Source: CAYOWK01 sp964407665
Lineage (GTDB): Bacteria > Pseudomonadota > Alphaproteobacteria > Caulobacterales > Hyphomonadaceae
DNA: 64,000 nucleotides
Direction of reading: 5' to 3'
NCBI GenBank assembly: GCA_964407665.1
Contig: CAYOWK010000005.1
Span: 1 to 64,000 of the forward strand
Position 1 is the first letter of the stretch. Every line of letters begins with the position of its first letter. Under the pieces are notes generated by a model that saw only the letters and a program-made list of their open reading frames with translations, was not told where the DNA came from and searched no databases. Both the position numbers and the translations under genes were made by a program. Shown here piece by piece: positions 60,462 through 64,000 of this stretch.

Positions 60462-62318
60462 TCACGACCAGTCCGGCCCAAAGACCAGCCGGGCGACCTT
60501 TGCCGAAAGCCGCAGGTTGGCCAGCGTGCGGGTCGGGTTCTCCACCGCCTGCGGGTTGGTGAGCGCCAGATCCTTGAGAACCGCGTCGGCACGCTCGTCG
60601 TCCCCGTTCAGCCTGCAGGCGGCGGCCAGCAGGTACTTGGCGAAGGGCCCGCGTTCTGCCGAGTAGGCCTCGGCGTGAAGCAGCGCCTGCGCCTTGTCGC
60701 CGCGTTCGAGCGCATAGATTGCCGGACCGGCATGATACCAGGGCGGCGCACCAGGATTGAGGGCAAGGGCCTTGCTCGCCATCTGGAAACCGCGGTCGGA
60801 GTTGTCCAGCTGGATCAGCCGCAGCCCTACGTCCGCCAGGATCTCGGAATGGTTCGGGTTAAGCTGCAGCGCCCGCCCGGCGGCGGTGCGGAAGCCCTGG
60901 ATCTCATCGGCTTCGAAGTGCGCAATGGCAAGGTACTGATAGGCCATGGCCGATGTCGGGTTGGCTTCGACCGCCCTTCGGGCGGCTGCGAGCGCGCGCG
61001 CGGTAGGTGGATCGCCCTCTGTCAGCCGGTTGAAACCGAAGCGCTTCTCGTCGCCGTAGTTCCAGGACAGCAGCGCCCAGGCCGACGCGTAGTTTGGCGA
61101 GCGGGCGACCACGCTTTCGAGGCACTGCCTTACGGCCGCATGCCGCTCGGCGGATTTCTGGCGCGCATACTCATACGCTGACAGCACGCACACATAGTCC
61201 GCCATCGCGATCTCGCGGCCGTTGTCGAGCTCCTGCGCCATCGCTTCCTGGATGACGCCGTAGGGCTGGCCAAGCTGGGCCGCGACATCGGTTGCGATTC
61301 CGGACTGGATGGTCAGCATCCCCGCGGCCGTGCTGGTGCCGCCCTCGGCGATATCCGACCACGCCACCGTCTTGTCGGACGCCCGGACAAGCTGGCTGGT
61401 CACCTGCAACTGTCCTCCGGACGACTGGACCGATCCGGTCAGGACAAAGTCGGCGCCGTGCAGGGTCTTGAGCGCGGCCTGGAGGTTCGCGCCCGCAACG
61501 GTGTCGATGCCCAGGACGCCAAGATCAGGGTAGCGCGAGAGCCGGTCGATGAGTTCAAACTGAAGCCCGTCCCGGAGCTGCTGCGTCAACGGCGCATCAT
61601 CGATCAGGGTATACTGGGCGACGTACACGACCGGACCGCCCGGGCGCTCTGTGGCCGGATCCGGTCTGCGGCCAAGCCAGGCGACAGCCGAGACGATGAG
61701 CAAGGCGCAAAGGGCCAGTGCGACGGCTGGCGCCCAGCCCGGACCTTTCCAGTTGGCCAGCGGACGCGCGGCGCGCGCCGCAGGCGGTGGACGGGGCGCT
61801 TCGGCGCGTGGGCGCGGCGGAAGTTCGGCTCGCGCTTTAGCCGCCAGATACGCTGACTCGAGGGCAGCGAGGTTGACTTCGGGAAGTTCCGGCTCGGGCG
61901 GTTGCTCTGGCGTCGGCTCCGGTGCTGGCAGCGTCCCGGCTGCATCCGCGTCCGGCAGACTGGCGGGCAGGCTTTCCGCAACCATCTCAGAGGGCGAGTT
62001 GAACACGGGAGCGTATGACCCCTTGGGAAGGGTGATCCAGACCGGATCGCTGCTCCCGTCGCCCTCATAGTAATCCTGTAGCAGCTTCCGCAGGCGCCCT
62101 GCCTGCACGCGCACAATCGAGTCGATGCGGGGATCGAACTCGTCCGACCGGCCGAACACGTCGATCCCGATGGCGTAGCCCTTCAGGCGCTCACCGTCGC
62201 CATCAAGAGCAGCTTTGACCAGATACTTGAGGAGGCTCTGCATGCGCGGAGCGGCGGCCAGTTGGGCCGACGACAACAGCCGTGACAGCTGCTCTTCAAT
62301 GTCCGCCCTGCCGATCAT
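60462..62318 (-). CDS. Winged-helix and TPR membrane regulator (CadC-like layout)
   Basis: 618 residues. The N-terminal domain (about 5-105) reads LLKYLVKAALDGDGERLKGY, IDVFGRSDEFDPRID and IVRVQAGRLRKLLQDYYEG, the winged-helix-like start found in many TPR regulators. A proline/glutamate-rich linker and one membrane helix (WAPAVALALCALLIVSAVAWL, about 200) lead to a periplasmic part: a domain with VYVAQYTLIDDAPLTQQL, then TPR repeats to the C-terminus. It could sense envelope signals and act on DNA. ATG 62318 is preferred; ATG 62354 adds 12 residues without a binding site. It faces the receiver gene at 62633. Confidence 0.8.
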   Translation of the reverse strand: MIGRADIEEQLSRLLSSAQLAAAPRMQSLLKYLVKAALDGDGERLKGYAIGIDVFGRSDEFDPRIDSIVRVQAGRLRKLLQDYYEGDGSSDPVWITLPKGSYAPVFNSPSEMVAESLPASLPDADAAGTLPAPEPTPEQPPEPELPEVNLAALESAYLAAKARAELPPRPRAEAPRPPPAARAARPLANWKGPGWAPAVALALCALLIVSAVAWLGRRPDPATERPGGPVVYVAQYTLIDDAPLTQQLRDGLQFELIDRLSRYPDLGVLGIDTVAGANLQAALKTLHGADFVLTGSVQSSGGQLQVTSQLVRASDKTVAWSDIAEGGTSTAAGMLTIQSGIATDVAAQLGQPYGVIQEAMAQELDNGREIAMADYVCVLSAYEYARQKSAERHAAVRQCLESVVARSPNYASAWALLSWNYGDEKRFGFNRLTEGDPPTARALAAARRAVEANPTSAMAYQYLAIAHFEADEIQGFRTAAGRALQLNPNHSEILADVGLRLIQLDNSDRGFQMASKALALNPGAPPWYHAGPAIYALERGDKAQALLHAEAYSAERGPFAKYLLAAACRLNGDDERADAVLKDLALTNPQAVENPTRTLANLRLSAKVARLVFGPDWS

Positions 62319-62431
62319 CGCCGGCGCCCCCGTCACACATGACAGAACAGTCATCGGGGATAGAGGTTACAAGGTAAAGGCCGCCGACGCGGCAACTTTG
62401 CAAAACGCCATAAAGACAGGTGCTTGGGAGA

Positions 62432-62455
62432 TGTAACATTTGTGTAGCTGTTACA
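62432..62455. promoter_or_regulatory. Palindromic operator-like site between regulator and receiver genes
   Basis: Perfect inverted repeat TGTAACA (62432-62438) and TGTTACA (62449-62455), centre-to-centre 17 bases, so both half-sites lie on nearly the same DNA face. It is 114 bases upstream of the winged-helix regulator start and 178 upstream of the receiver gene. Which protein binds it is unknown. Confidence 0.5.
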
Positions 62456-62574
62456 CGCGTGACTCGCTGCCAGAGATACCTCTTCATGCCGTCTGCCCTG
62501 TGCAACGACGAGTTCCATCGTCAGCTGCCTGTGCGCGTCCCCCCCAATAGCGTGCAGCTGGCCACGATGTGACG

Positions 62575-62606
62575 CCCGGACGGAAGCCCCCCCGCTTCCG
62601 TCCGGG
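62575..62606 (+). promoter_or_regulatory. Strong hairpin in the leader of the receiver gene
   Basis: A 13-bp perfect stem, CCCGGACGGAAGC (62575-62587) with GCTTCCGTCCGGG (62594-62606), around a loop of six C. No T-tract follows on the plus strand, so it is not a standard terminator. It ends 26 bases before ATG 62633 and may affect translation or mRNA stability. The rest of 62319-62632 has no gene. Confidence 0.65.
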
Positions 62607-62632
62607 TGCTTTGCAGTTGGGAAAAACACAAA

Positions 62633-63025
62633 ATGAAACCTGACGGCCCTGTCGCCCTTATCGTGGACGACAACGACCTCAATGTCGCTGTCTTCCAGGC
62701 CATGCTTAACGCATTCGGCTGGCGGACCGAGATCGCAAAGAGCGGCGTGATCGCGTTCGCGCGCCTCGCCAGCGAAACCTATTCAGCGGTGCTGCTCGAC
62801 TACCATATGCCCGGAATCCGGGGCGACATGGTGCTCGAGTGGATGAACGACAACATGGAGGTGTGTCCACCCGTGATCGTTTGCACCGCTGACGACAGCG
62901 ACGCTGCACGCGATCGCTTCGAGTCGCTCGGATGCAGCGCCTATCTGCTGAAGCCGGTCCGCGTGGTGGACATGCGCGACACGCTGGACCGCGTCACCGC
63001 CGAGGACCGTCTGCGCCGCGCATGA
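62633..63025 (+). CDS. Stand-alone receiver-domain response regulator
   Basis: 130 residues, a single REC domain. Acidic pair Asp12-Asp13 (LIVDDND), phospho-acceptor Asp56 in LLDYHMPGIRG, Thr85 (VCTADD) and Lys107 (YLLKPV) are all present, so it should be phosphorylatable. No output domain, like CheY or DivK. It faces the winged-helix/TPR regulator gene across a shared control region with an operator-like palindrome and a hairpin. The cognate kinase is not in the window. ATG 62633 is chosen; an upstream frame adds nine residues. Confidence 0.9.
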   Translation: MKPDGPVALIVDDNDLNVAVFQAMLNAFGWRTEIAKSGVIAFARLASETYSAVLLDYHMPGIRGDMVLEWMNDNMEVCPPVIVCTADDSDAARDRFESLGCSAYLLKPVRVVDMRDTLDRVTAEDRLRRA

Positions 63026-63100
63026 CGTCAGCGCATGACCGCTGGCGCAGCGTCATTCCTCATGTCACGGCGCACGCCTGAAGCAGCGGGCCACGGCTGG

Positions 63101-63946
63101 TTACCGTGGCTGCGAGAAGGGGTTCGGCGTTTCGGGATAGGGTGCGGGAAGCGGCGGCGGCTTTGGCAGGGGCTGGGTCGGACGGCACTGCTTGGACAGC
63201 TCGTCGATCATACGGCGGTGCTCGGTGATGGACCGGCTGCATTCGCCGCTTTCGAAGGTCCGCGCAGTTCTTGCGAGCGTGAGATCCATTTCGGTTTTCG
63301 CCAGCGTCGTCCGCAATGAGCCCGCGGCCGCGGCCTCAGGTTGAAGTTGGCTGTTGTTCCAGAAGAGGAAGGCGTTGCCGATCAGGGATGCGCCAAGCAG
63401 CGCACTCAGCCAGATCATGGCCGCGCCGCGGGAGCGGGTCGGTTCAACAGGCGGCGGCGCGGCGTGCGCCGGCTCGGGCGCCGGTTGCTGAACGACGATG
63501 TAGGGTTGTTGCGTGTGGCTCGTGTCTTCGACATGTGGCGTGACCAGGGTCATTGCTCCCGTCTGGGGCTGTTCATGAAAACCCCGGTCGGCTTCGATCC
63601 GCACGACTGGCGGGGACCGGTCCAGCCCGAACTTGACCGAAAGGTCGTGCTGAATGCGAGTCACCAGGCCCGTCGACTGGGAGTGAACTGCATGAATGTT
63701 GTCGATGGTCGGCGCCGCATAGGCGCTGAGAAACTGCGCCAGCGAATGCGGTTCGGCATAGCTGCGATCGATCTGCACCACCCCGTGCATCGTCTCGCGC
63801 AGGGCCTTTGATACGATCTCATAGATCCAGTGGCCTGCCTCATCGGCGTGTTCGAGCCAATGGGGCGGCTTGCCTTCCTCGGCAAGCACCCGGACCTCGA
63901 TTTCCAGCGCGCGGATCAGGCCGCCGGGCTCGGTGCTAGACGTCAT
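63101..63946 (-). CDS. Single-pass membrane protein of unknown function
   Basis: 281 residues. N-terminal helical cytoplasmic part (GGLIRALEIEVRVLAEEGKP, IYEIVSKALRETMHGVV), a disordered Gln/Pro stretch (PAPEPAHAAPPPVEPTRSR), one membrane helix (GAAMIWLSALLGASLIGNAF, about 175-195) and a short helical segment then a proline-rich C-terminus (PLPKPPPLPAPYPETPNP). No family recognised. No gene is resolved in the remaining 54 bases to the window edge. Confidence 0.65.
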   Translation of the reverse strand: MTSSTEPGGLIRALEIEVRVLAEEGKPPHWLEHADEAGHWIYEIVSKALRETMHGVVQIDRSYAEPHSLAQFLSAYAAPTIDNIHAVHSQSTGLVTRIQHDLSVKFGLDRSPPVVRIEADRGFHEQPQTGAMTLVTPHVEDTSHTQQPYIVVQQPAPEPAHAAPPPVEPTRSRGAAMIWLSALLGASLIGNAFLFWNNSQLQPEAAAAGSLRTTLAKTEMDLTLARTARTFESGECSRSITEHRRMIDELSKQCRPTQPLPKPPPLPAPYPETPNPFSQPR

Positions 63947-64000
63947 GCGGGTTCACTCCGGTCAGATATCGGCGGGCGTCAGTAATCGGCGCACTGGGCG

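Overview
The window is GC-rich chromosomal DNA of an alphaproteobacterium, most likely from the Caulobacterales/Hyphomonadaceae side. Evidence includes a PopZ-type polar organiser beside tolC and a PCMT-like methyltransferase gene, a class I lysyl-tRNA synthetase, a TonB-dependent receptor, DUF6481 and DUF6249 proteins, and the conserved blocks yfgM-like/bamB/der and radA/cvpA/purF. No phage, insertion sequence, CRISPR array or rRNA operon was seen.

Layout. 0-2.4 kb: a DUF2306 membrane protein behind a promoter with a palindromic operator, a small membrane protein, a GNAT acetyltransferase and a REP-like inverted repeat. 2.4-9.4 kb: the least ordinary region. Three co-directional genes encode a GH108-type murein hydrolase with an unknown N-terminal region, a protein with a helical repeat region and two complete trypsin-like protease domains, and a small RyR-domain protein. 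Divergent from them is a membrane protein with two TrkA-N/RCK-like domains and a C-terminal RyR domain. I read these four genes as one candidate signalling or conflict system. 9.4-19 kb: a tandem TetR regulator, a TonB-dependent receptor, HrpB helicase, a metallophosphoesterase and an RlmD/RumA-type rRNA methyltransferase. 18.7-21.2 kb: molybdate uptake genes in the order modB-modC-modA. 21.6-27.9 kb: one giant gene whose product has six Hcp-like domains, seven VCBS repeats and RTX calcium-binding repeats. 27.9-30.1 kb: a methyltransferase and tRNA-Asn and tRNA-Cys genes. 30.2-38.8 kb: PCMT-like protein, TolC, PopZ, a receiver protein with Glu in place of the phospho-acceptor Asp, an AcuI-like reductase, an ArsC/Spx-like protein, DUF6481, a DUF6249/ECF sigma/membrane-protein operon, an NnrU-like protein and PanB. 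38.9-42.4 kb: YfgM-like protein, BamB and Der. 42.6-47.6 kb: bacterioferritin with its ferredoxin, a Tat-exported PLP enzyme and two exported proteins. 47.7-51.7 kb: LysK, a TPR protein, a DUF1871-like protein and a YcaQ-like glycosylase. 51.7-56.1 kb: radA-cvpA-purF-SDR. 56.2-64 kb: two VanZ-like proteins, a periplasmic amidase, a FemAB-like transferase, a winged-helix/TPR regulator, a receiver protein and a single-pass membrane protein at the window edge.

Most of the window is core metabolism and housekeeping. The two places that deserve attention are the RyR/protease/lysozyme cluster (2398-9381) and the six-Hcp RTX protein (21563-27859), where six Hcp-like domains on one chain suggest a covalently linked pseudo-hexamer. 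All functional calls are from reading the sequence; no database search was run.
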